A stretch of 49,667 nt of DNA from Leptotrichia sp. oral taxon 879 str. F0557 (lineage in GTDB: Bacteria; Fusobacteriota; Fusobacteriia; Fusobacteriales; Leptotrichiaceae). Location: assembly GCF_000469385.1 (NCBI RefSeq), contig NZ_KI271329.1:1-49667 (forward strand), written 5' to 3'. Each line of letters opens with the position of its first letter. The stretch's first letter is position 1. This document shows positions 1 to 7,076 of this stretch, piece by piece. The position numbers and the translations under genes are program-made. The notes below the pieces were generated by a model. It was not told the DNA's origin and searched no databases. It saw nothing but the letters and a program-made list of their open reading frames with translations.

Positions 1-326
1 AAACAGTTTTGCCAGTACAGAAAAATGCTCCGACGGATTAATTTATAATAAACGTTATTTAAAAAAATAAGAATTATATCTTAAATTACTTGAAAACATC
101 AGGTTTATATAATTTATTAGAAAAGTTTGTAATAAATTCGTTATTTAAATGGGGATTAGTGCATAGCACTTTCGCCAATATCTAAAATTATAATTTGAAG
201 AAATTAAAATAACTATCATTGCGAAAAAGAGCATGACGTTTGATACCCTTACGTTAAAAAGTTTAAAAATATAAAATATAAATAGGGAAAATAAACATTA
301 ATAAGTAAATCTTTAATAAAAACTTT
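1..326. other. Gene-free left edge with dispersed repeat copies
   Basis: No credible coding sequence is seen on either strand. Positions 1 to about 50 resemble the right part of the GC-richer element at 37224-37265 (shared AAACAGT, then AGCTCCG/TGCTCCG, then AATTTAT). About 151-262 is an imperfect reverse-complement copy of 49108-49219. The stretch lies downstream of the minus-strand M20 gene, so it is probably the 3' intergenic space of that gene. Confidence 0.6.
151..262 (-). repeat. Dispersed intergenic repeat, copy A
   Basis: Read on the minus strand it runs AACGTAAGGGTATC, then GTCATGCTCTTTTTCGCAAT, GTTATTTTAA, and ends TTGGCGAAAGTGC...ACTAATCCCC. The same word order occurs on the plus strand at 49108-49219. 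A short stem (AGGGTAT with ATGCTCT, using G-U pairs) is fully Watson-Crick in the other copy (AGGGCAT with ATGCCCT). This suggests the RNA fold is conserved while the bases drift. Function unknown. Confidence 0.6.
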
Positions 327-1541
327 TTATTTCAAATATTCTAAAATATTTTTTAATTGTAATCCTATTCCTATTTTTAAACTTTCCTCATCAATATTAA
401 ATTTTGGATGGTGCAAATCGTAAATTAAGCCTTTTTCTTCCACTCTTGTTCCTAGTCTAAAAAAACATCCAGGGATTTCATTTAAGAAATAACTAACATC
501 TTCAACATCCATTCTAGGCTGTTTTATTAATTTCAGAGCATTTTTGCCGTATAAGTCGACAATATTATTTTCTACTCTTTTTGTCATTTCTTCGTTGTTA
601 ATTACAGGAGCATAGCCACGCTTAATATCCACATTTACTGTTCCGCCTAGTGATTCTACAAATTTAGGCAGGTCTTTTTCAAGTGTTTCGATTATAAATG
701 TTCTTGTTTCTTCGGACATTGTTCTTGCAGTTCCTTTCATTTCCACTTTATCGCATACCACGTTATCAGCAAAGCCCCCATTGAATGCTCCGATTGTAAT
801 TACGGATTCTTCTCTTGGATCAATTCTTCTGCTAACTATTGACTGCAAGAATTCCATAACTTTTGCTCCGATTAAGATTGCATCAACTCCTTTGTGAGGC
901 AATGCAGCGTGTGCAGAAAATCCGTTTATTGTAAGATGTATTCTTGCTGATGAAGCATGTGCCTTTCCATACTTTATCCCAATTTTTCCAAGTTCTATTT
1001 CTGGAGCCATGTGTAATGCAAAAAAGACATCTATTTTTCGATTTTCATCATTTTCAAATTTTAATGCTCCATTTTTTATCATTCTATCAGCACCGCCAGT
1101 TGTTTCTTCTGCTGGCTGAAAGAAAAATCTCACAGTTCCATGCCATTTATCCTTGTTATCTGCCAAAATCTTTGCTACTCCAAGCTGAATAGTTGTATGT
1201 GCATCGTGTCCACAAGCATGCATTTTCCCAATATTTTTTGACTTGTATTCAACTTCATTTTCTTCGAAAATTGGCAATGCATCAATGTCTGCACGAGTCG
1301 CAACTGTCTTGTTTTTCATATTTTCATTATCATTGTAGATAGTTGCAACCACTCCAGTATTTATAATTTCAAAAAATTCAATCCCATTTTCTGTCAAAAA
1401 TTTCTTTATTAATTTGCTCGTTTCAATTTCTTCATCCCCAAGTTCAGGATTTTCGTGAATAGTTCGTCTAATCTTTACCATTTCATCATAAATTTTATCA
1501 ACATTTTTATTTATAAACTCATTAATTTTAAACAATTCCAT
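327..1541 (-). CDS. M20 family metallo-amidohydrolase (hippurate/N-acyl amino acid hydrolase type)
   Basis: A 404-residue cytosolic metallopeptidase-like protein of the M20D amidohydrolase family, which removes acyl groups from amino acids or related amides. Visible family marks are RRTIHENPELG near residue 27, the metal-binding HACGHDAHT near residue 110, the FFQPAEE motif near 140, and a late HHPKFNIDEE segment. Length is normal for the family. The gene is solitary: it has its own promoter upstream and its only close neighbour is an unrelated unknown gene. Substrate cannot be read from sequence; hippurate, N-acetyl-diaminopimelate or indole-acetyl conjugates are all possible. Family assignment is firm, substrate is not. 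Confidence 0.9.
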   Translation of the reverse strand: MELFKINEFINKNVDKIYDEMVKIRRTIHENPELGDEEIETSKLIKKFLTENGIEFFEIINTGVVATIYNDNENMKNKTVATRADIDALPIFEENEVEYKSKNIGKMHACGHDAHTTIQLGVAKILADNKDKWHGTVRFFFQPAEETTGGADRMIKNGALKFENDENRKIDVFFALHMAPEIELGKIGIKYGKAHASSARIHLTINGFSAHAALPHKGVDAILIGAKVMEFLQSIVSRRIDPREESVITIGAFNGGFADNVVCDKVEMKGTARTMSEETRTFIIETLEKDLPKFVESLGGTVNVDIKRGYAPVINNEEMTKRVENNIVDLYGKNALKLIKQPRMDVEDVSYFLNEIPGCFFRLGTRVEEKGLIYDLHHPKFNIDEESLKIGIGLQLKNILEYLK

Positions 1542-1584
1542 TTTTCCCTCATCCCTTTCTAAATCTCTGTTTTTTTATAATTTT

Positions 1585-1613
1585 ATTATATCAAAAAATA
1601 TTGCCTTTGTAAA
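1585..1613 (-). promoter_or_regulatory. Sigma-70 type promoter of the M20 amidohydrolase gene
   Basis: On the minus strand TTTACA (1608-1613) and TATAAT (1585-1590) are separated by 17 bp. The transcript would start about 40 bases before the ATG of the amidohydrolase, and a GAAAGGGATGAGGG ribosome site follows. Confidence 0.65.
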
Positions 1614-1715
1614 TTTTTGAAAAATAAATGATAATATTTTAAATTGTAATATAATTATATAAATCGCAATACTGATTACGGCATCAAATTTATAGTGTAA
1701 ATTTTTATTATAGAT

Positions 1716-2471
1716 TTACCATTCATTTACAGAATACAAAAGAGCAAGCCTGATTTGTGTTAAAAGCTCTTCCGAAAGGTTATCATATTCAATTTCAAGC
1801 CCTTTTTTATGTGCATAATAAGTAGGGCTGTCATTCCAGGATCCCATTCCACCAAAAACATCAGAAATATCTGAGGCATAAAAAAGGTGTTTGTTAATTT
1901 TGGGTAATTCAGAAAAATATAGTCCATAAAAAGTTTTTTGTATATTTTCAACCTTTTCTCCATTTAAAATATCAATAGCTTTTCTAAAGATATTTCCAAA
2001 ATTTTGAAAATCAATTTTATCAGCTAAAATAGCTATTCTATTCAATACATCTTTAAAATTTTCGGTATTATCATAAAATTTAGGTTTTGATTTTAGAGGA
2101 AGTTTCCATTCATGTTCTGTGTAAATAATATACCATTCATTATTGTAATCTTCCCATTTTGGAGTAAAATAAGTAACTAATTTATTGTCAAAAAAGCAAA
2201 CTATACTAGCTTGACTTATATTAGTAAAATTAAGAGAATCACTATCTTTTATAGGTAGAGGAATTAAGAACTTAATATTTTGTAATCCTCTATCAATACA
2301 ATAATCAAACCATTCTTCAATACTTTTAGCCTTATATTTTTTATTATTAAAAAATATGAAAGTAGCTTTTTTTTCGTAATATACAGGTTTATATTTAATT
2401 CTGCTTCTTTTTTTTAAAGCACTTTTAGTAGCCAGCACAATATTACATATTTGCGCTATTTCACCATTCAT
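1716..2471 (-). CDS. Conserved-looking protein of unknown function
   Basis: I do not recognise this protein. The frame is open from 2486, but the ATG at 2471 is the better start: GGAGGT lies seven bases before it, and the upstream ATG overlaps that ribosome site. The protein (251 residues) has no signal peptide or membrane segment, is rich in aromatic residues and lysine, and starts MNGEIAQICNIVLATKSALK. It contains paired Trp/Tyr-rich strands (KWEDYNNEWYIIYTEHEWK) and ends in a helix with LSEELLTQIRLALLYSVNEW. It is transcribed divergently from the esterase-like gene at 2741. It could belong to the immunity/SUKH-like class of small intracellular proteins, but nothing decisive is visible. Confidence 0.7.
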   Translation of the reverse strand: MNGEIAQICNIVLATKSALKKRSRIKYKPVYYEKKATFIFFNNKKYKAKSIEEWFDYCIDRGLQNIKFLIPLPIKDSDSLNFTNISQASIVCFFDNKLVTYFTPKWEDYNNEWYIIYTEHEWKLPLKSKPKFYDNTENFKDVLNRIAILADKIDFQNFGNIFRKAIDILNGEKVENIQKTFYGLYFSELPKINKHLFYASDISDVFGGMGSWNDSPTYYAHKKGLEIEYDNLSEELLTQIRLALLYSVNEW

Positions 2472-2740
2472 AAAATTAACCTCCATCTTATATTATCTGT
2501 TATTTTATTTTTTATTGTATAACAAATCTAAAGTCATAAAATAAACAAAATTTTTACTGTATAATTTATTTTACTACAATTTCAAAAAAAATTAAATATA
2601 TGTACTTAAAGAAAAAAACTATAATAATATCATAGAGAAATTTAAATAAAATTTCTTAAATATATGCTATAATTAAGTATATTAATCAAAATTTATTTGA
2701 AATAGATTTAATATTCAAAAAATATTAAAAAGGAGCTGTT

Positions 2741-3436
2741 ATGAAAAAATTAAATTTAAGAATAGAAGAAAAAGAGTGTATTTTGTATATAAAAGAAAAT
2801 AAAAACCCAGACTACATTTTGATACAGCCTGTAGACGAAAATGATATCAAAGTTCTAGAAAATGAGGTTAAATATATTTCTGAAAATACAAATAAAAATT
2901 TTAGTCTTATTGCCTTTAAAATAAACGACTGGAACAGCGAACTGACTCCGTGGGAAATGCCACTTCTTCGTGGAAAAGGTAACTTTGGTAATGAAGCAGA
3001 TAAAACATTAGAGTTTGTAAAGGATAAACTGATTCCGAGTTTGGCAGAATTTATAAATATTCAAGATAAGAATGTGAAATATATTTTAGGTGGATATTCT
3101 CTTGCTGGGTTATTTTCACTGTGGAGTGGTTATGAAACTAATACTTTTTATGGAGTAGCAGGTGTTTCTCCTTCTGTGTGGTATGAGGGCTGGATAGATT
3201 TTGTAAGAAATGCTGAACTAAAGGCAAATAATGTATATTTGAGTCTTGGAAAACTGGAAGAAACTTCTAAACATAAAATATTAGCTAAAATTGGTGATAA
3301 TATAAGGGAATATTCTGAAATATTGAAAAATTCTGGAATTGAAAAAAGTATTTTGGAATGGAATGAGGGAAATCATTTTAATAATTCAGATATACGAACT
3401 GGAAAAGGATTTGTTTGGATTTTAGAAAATTGTTAA
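2741..3436 (+). CDS. Alpha/beta-hydrolase, esterase-like
   Basis: A 231-residue cytosolic protein with an alpha/beta hydrolase nucleophile elbow, GGYSLAGL near residue 122, where Ser is the likely nucleophile. A late histidine in EGNHFNN near residue 211 is the probable catalytic His. The pattern resembles the putative-esterase/enterochelin-esterase-like superfamily but is short, with no lid domain and no signal peptide. The start is an ATG preceded by AAAGGAG. An extended -10 (TGCTATAAT, 2665-2673) lies about 70 bases upstream. It is a single gene, followed at once by the inverted-repeat element at 3453. Substrate unknown. Confidence 0.75.
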   Translation: MKKLNLRIEEKECILYIKENKNPDYILIQPVDENDIKVLENEVKYISENTNKNFSLIAFKINDWNSELTPWEMPLLRGKGNFGNEADKTLEFVKDKLIPSLAEFINIQDKNVKYILGGYSLAGLFSLWSGYETNTFYGVAGVSPSVWYEGWIDFVRNAELKANNVYLSLGKLEETSKHKILAKIGDNIREYSEILKNSGIEKSILEWNEGNHFNNSDIRTGKGFVWILENC

Positions 3437-3452
3437 TTTTATTAATTTAAAT

Positions 3453-3684
3453 CCCCTAAGGGTAGAGGCAGAGGTGAAATTCGAGATTCTTTGACTATCT
3501 AGTTAATCTGTAAACAATGTACAAAAGAACTAGAAGTCTAATAAGTTCATCGCTATTTACTGCTCTAAACCTCCTTATAATAGAATATGAGTTTACTGAA
3601 CTCTTTGTTATTATAACAAAAAAAGCTAGAAAATTCTAGCTTAATTTGTCAGTAATTTTATTCTATTATAAGTTCCCCTTAGGG
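3453..3684. repeat. Inverted-repeat bounded structured element (MITE-like or structured RNA)
   Basis: This non-coding segment is bounded by near-palindromic ends CCCCTAAGGG (3453-3462) and CCCCTTAGGG (3675-3684). Inside are nested stems. A 13-bp perfect pair joins 3574-3586 with 3660-3672. A 9-bp hairpin lies at 3623-3631/3634-3642. An 11-bp stem with one bulge joins 3493-3504 with 3528-3538. Short stems lie at 3589-3593/3599-3603, and GAGGT/ACCTC pair at 3471-3475/3569-3573. No open frame of note. The amount of pairing is far above what neighbouring AT-rich spacers show. It could be a miniature inverted-repeat element or a folded RNA between two plus-strand genes. Confidence 0.6.
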
Positions 3685-3751
3685 TTTTTAACAACTTAAT
3701 TATATCATATTTTAAAAAAAAGTCAATTAGTCAAAAAAACATTTTTTTATA

Positions 3752-3780
3752 TTTATAACTCTATATTTTTATGGTATACT
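3752..3780 (+). promoter_or_regulatory. Promoter of the tannase-family gene
   Basis: A weak -35 TTTATA (3752-3757), 17-bp spacer and -10 TATACT (3775-3780), about 40 bases before the ATG at 3822. The ribosome site TAGGAGGAAAT follows. Confidence 0.5.
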
Positions 3781-3821
3781 GGTAATGGTAAAGTAATAGT
3801 TTATTTTTAGGAGGAAATGTA

Positions 3822-5472
3822 ATGAAAAAGTTGAAATTAATAATGATTTTATCGCTTTTAATGGTAGCAGGAATTACAGCTTTTGCAGAAAAAGCGACTA
3901 ATAAAAAAGTTGAAAAAAAATCGGTTGTATTTATTGGAGCAACAAAGGAAAAATGTATGAGTTTAAAAAACAGTAAAATTTATCAGACTGAGATTACAAG
4001 TACAGAGTGGAAAGAGGAAGGGCCTTTGGAAGAAGATGCTAATGCTAGATTTAGTGGTTCCAGTACAGCTAAGGCTTCGGCTCCCGCACATTGTGTAGTT
4101 AGAGGGGAAATTGAAAAGAGAAAAGGGGCAGATGGGAAAGATTACTCGATTGGTTTTGAATTAAGACTGCCTTCGAAATGGAATAATAAATTTCTGTTTC
4201 AAGGCGGAGGCGGATTGAATGGAACTGTTTCACCAGCAGTTGGAAAAGCTCGTCCATCAGGGTCAACAGCAACACCTGCTCTAACTCGTGGATATGTAGT
4301 TGTAAGTACTGATAGCGGACATTCAGGCTCAAGAGATACAAGCTTTGCAAAAGATCAGCAGGCAGTTTTAAATTATGCATTTCAATCTACTGGGAAAGTT
4401 ACAAATGTTGCAAAGCAATTAATAGAAATAATGTATAGTAGTCAACCAAAACATAGTTATTTTATGGGATGTTCAAATGGTGGTCGTGAAGCAATGCAGG
4501 CTGCAATGTACTATCCAAATGAATTTGATGGTATTATAGCTGGGAACCCTGGATTTCAGATTATCAAAAGCAGCGATTGGTGAAGTATGGGATAATAATC
4601 AATTTTTAAAATATGCACCTATTGATACAAATGGTAATAAAATAGTTGCAGAGGCTTTGACAGAGGAAGATTTGAAGGCTGTTGCAGAAGGTGTAGTTGA
4701 AAGATGTGATGCTAAAGATGGATTGAAGGATGGAATTATAAACAGCTGGGAAAAATGTGACTTTAAACCTGAAATGGTTGAGAAAAAAATTGGTAAGAAA
4801 AAAGTTGATTTGCTGAATGCAATATTTAAAGGTGCAAAAAACAGTAAAGGAGAAAATGTCTATGCTTCCTGGCCTTATGATGCGGGAATAAGTACAAGAG
4901 GTTGGCGTATGTGGAAACATGGTACTTCAAAAACAGGAACACCAAATTCAATGAATTTCATGATGGGTGTGTCAAGTTTGAGTGATTACTATATGAAACC
5001 TGCAAAACCTGGAATGAAATCAACAGACTTTGATTTTGACAAAGATGTTGCCAAGACAAATGAAATTGGTGGATTAAATGATGCTGATAAAACGGATTTG
5101 TCAACATTTAAAGCTCGTGGTGGGAAAATGATTATTTATGAAGGTGTATCAGACCCAGTATTTTCAGCCCATGACATTAGAGATTGGTACAAAAAATTAG
5201 TGGGAAATATGGGAAATGTTGATAATTTTGCAAGATTATTCATGGTTCCTGGAATGAATCACTGTGGTGGAGGTCCTGCAATGGAAAACTTTGACGCGTT
5301 AACAGCCCTTGAAAAATGGACAGAAAATGGTGTTGCTCCAGATTACATCGTCGGAAAAGCTGGGAAAGAATATCCAGATCCAAATAAAGAACAGCCACTT
5401 TGTCCATATCCAAAGGTAGCAACTTATGTTGGTGGGGACAAGAATAAGGCAAGTAGTTTTAAATGTGAATAA
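3822..5472 (+). pseudogene. Secreted tannase/feruloyl esterase family protein, disrupted by a single-base frameshift
   Basis: Together the two frames encode about 550 residues, a normal length for the tannase/feruloyl esterase family (alpha/beta hydrolases acting on aromatic acid esters). Residues 1-22 form a signal peptide ending ITAFA, so the product would be exported. The catalytic CS-D-HC signature is present: GCSNGG near residue 218 (nucleophile Ser with adjacent Cys), Asp in GVSDPVFSAHD, and GMNHCGGG. The first frame ends at 4583. The second frame continues cleanly from TTC at 4555 (FRLSKAAIGEVWD). One surplus T in the TTT run at 4554-4556 therefore explains the break. Both halves stay well conserved, so this is a very recent mutation, a phase-variable slip or a sequencing error. 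The Ser is in the first half and Asp/His in the second, so neither fragment alone should be active. Confidence 0.85.
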
Positions 5473-5490
5473 ACAATAAAAGTGTAACAA

Positions 5491-5530
5491 AAAAATGATG
5501 TTTTGAATTAATTTTCTCTACATCATTTTT
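5491..5530 (+). terminator. Terminator of the tannase-family gene
   Basis: Inverted repeat AAAAATGATGT (5491-5501) with ACATCATTTTT (5520-5530), immediately after the stop codon. The same hairpin recurs after the decayed second copy at 6012-6051. Confidence 0.75.
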
Positions 5531-5538
5531 ATTTAATA

Positions 5539-5615
5539 TTTCTGATATACTACTCATATGAAAGGTTTCTCCTTAATGTGGTTTTGGTAGGCTTACATTA
5601 TATCAGAAACCTTTC
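5539..5615 (+). promoter_or_regulatory. Overlapping alternative stems with T-run (attenuator-like)
   Basis: Two perfect 11-bp inverted repeats share part of one arm. TTTCTGATATA (5539-5549) pairs with 5599-5609, and GAAAGGTTTCT (5560-5570) pairs with AGAAACCTTTC (5605-5615). The second stem is followed by a T-run (5616-5621) and looks like a terminator; the first would exclude it. That geometry fits an attenuator, but the only thing downstream is a pseudogene, so it may be a fossil or the scar of a mobile element. Confidence 0.45.
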
Positions 5616-5726
5616 TTTTTTTGTATATTCTTGTCACATATGTATTATCTCACAACACAAAAAATATTTTCTTAAAAGTATTCAAAACTTCAAAATATAG
5701 ATTTTTTGTTATATTAGTATATAGTA

Positions 5727-6004
5727 AATTCATCAAAAATATGCGAAATTTAGATAGTTTCAAGCGTTTATTCATGATTTCTAGAATAAATTGTTGCGAT
5801 AGATATCCTATGATGGAAAATTTTGATGTGCTAACAACTATTGAAAAATGAACTGAAGAAAATATGGCACCAGATTGTCTAGTTGGAAAAGCTGGAAAAA
5901 AATATCCAGATTCAAATAAGGAACAGCTATTTTGTCCATATCCAAAAGTAGCAACTTATGTTGGTGGAGACAAGAACAAGGCAGAAAATTTCAAGTATAA
6001 ATAA
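5727..6004 (+). pseudogene. Decayed tandem copy of the tannase-family gene 3' end
   Basis: In one frame this stretch matches the last ~92 residues of the preceding gene, from KFIKNMRNLDSFKRLFM to VATYVGGDKNKAENFKYK. A Trp codon has become TGA at 5849-5851. The catalytic GMNHCGGG has degraded to RINCCDRY, losing the histidine. The last ~45 residues are still about 80% identical. The terminator hairpin is duplicated with it. No matching 5' part is present, so this is a remnant of a tandem duplication or of recombination between two adjacent paralogues. Confidence 0.85.
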
Positions 6005-6011
6005 TAAATAT

Positions 6012-6051
6012 AAAAATGATGTTGAAAAAATTAAATCAAAACATCATTTTT
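6012..6051 (+). terminator. Terminator behind the decayed tannase copy
   Basis: Inverted repeat AAAAATGATGTT (6012-6023) with AACATCATTTTT (6040-6051), clearly homologous to the terminator at 5491-5530 although the loop differs. Confidence 0.7.
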
Positions 6052-6076
6052 TATTAAAAAAAAGTGAGAAAGGGTA

Positions 6077-6104
6077 TTGACTTTTTTAAAAAATAGGTTA
6101 TATT
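6077..6104 (+). promoter_or_regulatory. Promoter of the L-fucose operon
   Basis: TTGACT (6077-6082), 16-bp spacer, TATATT (6099-6104). The start site should fall near 6111, so the first operator-like palindrome (6122-6133) lies just downstream, where a bound repressor would block the polymerase. It is the best sigma-70 match before fucA and implies a leader of about 300 nt. Confidence 0.65.
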
Positions 6105-6121
6105 AGTAGTAAGATATATAT

Positions 6122-6133
6122 AGGAACGTTCTC
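6122..6133. promoter_or_regulatory. Operator-like palindrome O1 for a LacI-type repressor
   Basis: AGGAACGTTCTC contains the perfect palindrome GAACGTTC with the central CG usual for LacI-family operators. It begins about 10 bases after the predicted transcription start. The likely ligand protein is the LacI-type regulator encoded at 14633. Confidence 0.6.
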
Positions 6134-6189
6134 ATATAATTAATTAATTAGATTATATTGATAATAAGCTACGAAAGACACTATTTAAT

Positions 6190-6393
6190 GAGAACACTCC
6201 TATTAAATAGAAGGAGGAAATTATGATTTTAAAAAAGAAAGATAACAGCTAATCAGGAACGCTTCTATAAATAGATGACAAAATTTTGATTCTTGAAAAA
6301 GAAGTAAAATAGGTAACTAAGAACGCTCCTATGAATAAAAAGAGAAATTGTAATTTGTGGAAAAAATCAAAAAATTAAACTGGGAGCGATTCC
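6190..6393. promoter_or_regulatory. Operator-like sites O2-O5
   Basis: Four further matches to RGGAACGCTYCTATAAATAR: 6190-6201 (GAGAACACTCCT), 6255-6266 (AGGAACGCTTCT), 6319-6330 (AAGAACGCTCCT) and 6382-6393 (GGGAGCGATTCC). Centre-to-centre steps from O1 are 68, 65, 64 and 63 bp, close to six helical turns, so the sites face the same side of the DNA. O2 is itself inside a 9-bp inverted repeat (6181-6189/6202-6210). Confidence 0.55.
6223..6252 (+). CDS. Possible nine-residue leader mini-ORF in the fuc leader
   Basis: ATG with the ribosome site AAGGAGGAAATT, identical to that of fucA, encodes MILKKKDNS and then TAA. The sequence copies the fucA N-terminus (MILEKERK) before diverging. It could be translated and act as a decoy or coupling leader, or be a simple by-product of tandem duplication. 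There are no codon runs pointing to classic amino-acid attenuation. Confidence 0.3.
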   Translation: MILKKKDNS

Positions 6394-6413
6394 ACAAATA
6401 AAAGGAGGAAATT

Positions 6414-7067
6414 ATGATTCTTGAAAAAGAAAGAAAACAAGTAATTGAATATTCTCTTAAATTGTTGTCAGAAGGACTTACAAACGGGACAGCTGGTAAT
6501 GTAAGTATTTTTAACAGAGAGAAAGGGTTGGTTGCAATAAGCCCAACTGGAGTAAACTACTCAGAATTAACTCCAGAAATGATTTCAATAGTTGATTTGG
6601 ACAAAAAACTTATTGAAGGATTAAAACCCTCAAGTGAATTAGAAATGCACATGATTTTATACAGAAATCGTGAAGATGTAAATGCTGTTATACATACCCA
6701 CCCAGTGTACACTACAGTATTAGCATGCTTGAGACAAGATTTACCAGCAATTGATTATATGATTGCTGTAACAGGAGCAACAAAAGTAAAATGTGCTGAA
6801 TATGCTTCGTATGGAACAAAGGAACTAGCTGAAAATGCCTATAAGGCAATGGGAAACAGTCTTGCAGTAATACTCGCAAACCATGGATTGACAACAGCTG
6901 GAAAGGATATAGCAAATGCTTTCAATATAACAGTTCAGGTAGAGTATATCTCTAATTTGTATATAAAGGCGAGAAATATAGGAGAACCTATTATATTACC
7001 TGATAACGAAATGAACAGCATGCTTGAGAGATTTAAAACATACGGACAAATAAAATCTATAAAGTAG
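6414..7067 (+). CDS. fucA: L-fuculose-1-phosphate aldolase (class II aldolase/adducin family)
   Basis: A 217-residue cytosolic Zn-dependent aldolase that splits L-fuculose-1-phosphate into dihydroxyacetone phosphate and L-lactaldehyde. E. coli FucA has 215 residues. Visible motifs are GTAGNVSIF near residue 28, SPTG, SSELEMH with the catalytic Glu near 73, the zinc-binding HTHP near 92, and a late NHG near 155 for the third metal histidine. It is the first gene of the fucose operon, behind a 300-nt leader with five operator-like sites. The start ATG has an excellent AAGGAGGAAATT. L-rhamnulose-1-phosphate or ribulose-phosphate activity cannot be excluded from sequence alone, but the fucI and fucU neighbours favour fuculose phosphate. 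Confidence 0.88.
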   Translation: MILEKERKQVIEYSLKLLSEGLTNGTAGNVSIFNREKGLVAISPTGVNYSELTPEMISIVDLDKKLIEGLKPSSELEMHMILYRNREDVNAVIHTHPVYTTVLACLRQDLPAIDYMIAVTGATKVKCAEYASYGTKELAENAYKAMGNSLAVILANHGLTTAGKDIANAFNITVQVEYISNLYIKARNIGEPIILPDNEMNSMLERFKTYGQIKSIK

Positions 7068-7076
7068 GTGATTGCA

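Larger units (their letters stand above)
6190..6440 (+). repeat. About 64-bp degenerate tandem repeat: operator + ribosome site + start of fucA
   Basis: Four successive units (beginning 6190, 6255, 6319 and 6382) share the same order: operator, TATNAATA, purine-rich ribosome site, AAATTATGATT, then a lysine/glutamate-coding run. The last unit is the real fucA start. The first keeps an intact AGGAGGAAATTATG and a nine-codon frame. The second has TTG in place of ATG and stops after eight codons. The third has lost the start (GTA). The array looks like repeated duplication of the fucA 5' region followed by decay of the coding part, with operators retained. Confidence 0.6.

Noticed and set aside
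944-1192. Plus-strand frames opposite the M20 gene, and similar antisense frames under purB, the DKNYY genes, purA, guaB and pepT
   Set aside because: They lie opposite strongly supported genes, have low-complexity composition, and lack ribosome sites or family motifs.
3471-3483. 13-base match to a conserved 16S rRNA segment (GAGGTGAAATTCG)
   Set aside because: The surrounding bases do not follow 16S rRNA, and 13 bases can match by chance. No rRNA fragment is supported.
5849-5851. Possible use of TGA for tryptophan
   Set aside because: The TGA replaces a Trp codon, but only in a copy that has lost its catalytic His and its 5' part. Intact genes in the window use TGG for Trp and TGA as stop.
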